From NCBI GenBank assembly GCA_029204225.1, contig CM055111.1, positions 41,728,815-41,792,814 of the forward strand: a stretch of DNA of 64,000 bases. Direction: 5' to 3'. Below, piece by piece: positions 63,659 through 64,000 of the stretch. Source of the stretch: Diphasiastrum complanatum (lineage: Eukaryota > Streptophyta > Lycopodiopsida > Lycopodiales > Lycopodiaceae). The notes under the pieces were generated by a model, which saw only the letters and a program-made list of their open reading frames with translations, was not told the origin of the DNA and did no database searches. The position numbers and the translations under genes are program-made. Within the stretch, counting starts at the first letter, position 1. The number at the start of each line of letters is the position of its first letter.

Positions 63659-63704
63659 ACTCACTCACTCACTTTGGGCTGAATGAGTGAGTGAGTGAGT
63701 GAGT
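63659..63704. repeat. CACT/AGTG inverted repeat
   Basis: ACTCACTCACTCACT on the left and a TGAG tetranucleotide run on the right, separated by about 10 bases (TTGGGCTGAA). It can fold into a 15-bp hairpin. Confidence 0.85.
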
Positions 63705-63892
63705 ACACTCTAGTCCTATTGGGTAAGTTGGGGAAGCCTGAAGAATCATAATAATTCATGGGCTGAATGCTCATGGAGCACGTTCTTGGAAAGAGAGGTG
63801 AGCAACGGGAGTAGAGATGCGTGTTCATCTCACCTCAATCCTGTCGGTTTTGTCAGCGTACTCCTGGTTGAGGGACAATGCATCACTCTCTT

Positions 63893-63917
63893 TGTGTGTG
63901 TGTGTGTGTGTGTGTGT
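63893..63917. repeat. (TG)n microsatellite
   Basis: About 12 TG units. Confidence 0.93.
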
Positions 63918-64000
63918 ATTTGTTTGTGTTTATGTGCGGCATGCGCAGCTAGAGATCTCTTTTCATGTGCATCTCTATGATGTCCGTCGTCACGTCTCCC

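Larger units (their letters stand above)
62935..64000. other. Less AT-rich unassigned DNA, possible gene flank
   Basis: Base composition is more balanced than upstream and there is a G-box-like CACGTGG near 63559, as found in plant promoters. No exon could be supported before the window ends. It also holds the (AT)n, GAGT and (TG)n repeats listed separately. Confidence 0.35.

Overview
This is AT-rich nuclear DNA from a land plant, made almost entirely of retrotransposon debris. The evidence is Ty1/Copia LTR elements primed by the plant-typical TGGTATCAGAGCC (initiator tRNA-Met) site, miniature LTR elements, a MITE, a Ty3/Gypsy remnant and very long (GA/TC)n arrays. No intact ordinary host gene was found. 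The sparse low-copy DNA and Copia-rich mosaic would suit a large plant genome. The species cannot be named from this sequence.

Layout. 1-3164: unassigned DNA, a (TC)n array and a solo LTR (family C). 3235-6410: minus-strand family B Copia remnant with its 3' LTR. 6411-12463: family A Copia (+), whose gag-PR part is replaced by an inverted segment. 12464-16256: family E Copia (+), 5'-truncated, with a GA array inside its integrase frame. 16257-19115: broken minus-strand copy of family C. 19116-23697: unassigned DNA with a 5S-rRNA-like (Cassandra-like) stretch and a Copia gag-PR fragment. 23698-30931: a solo family C LTR split by a very young complete element, family D (minus). 30937-41860: mostly unassigned, with a solo LTR and a gag fragment. 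41861-42892: a Copia integrase scrap followed by a histone H3/CENH3-like pseudogene open into a longer frame. 43008-43389: a complete 382-bp miniature LTR retrotransposon (family T) whose LTRs each carry a 72-nt tRNA-like cloverleaf. 43390-50180: GA arrays, a Gypsy RT remnant, a tandem duplication, a Copia RT scrap and a degenerate minisatellite. 50181-57000: family F Copia remnant with a complete family C element nested in its 5' LTR. 57221-61904: family B (+) with a MITE in its integrase. 61905-64000: unassigned DNA with several microsatellites.

How the parts relate. Target-site duplications give the nesting order: CTAGC around D, TCCAT around the solo C LTR, CAAAT around the complete C and TTATG around the miniature element. 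Families C and D lack a usable RT/RNase H yet have near-identical LTRs and long open frames, so they were probably mobilised in trans by relatives such as family A, whose RT and integrase motifs survive. The miniature element T encodes nothing and must also use borrowed proteins. Its internal Pol III-type promoter, with a T-run at the LTR end, parallels the 5S rRNA carried by Cassandra elements. A decayed 5S-like sequence lies about 22 kb away.
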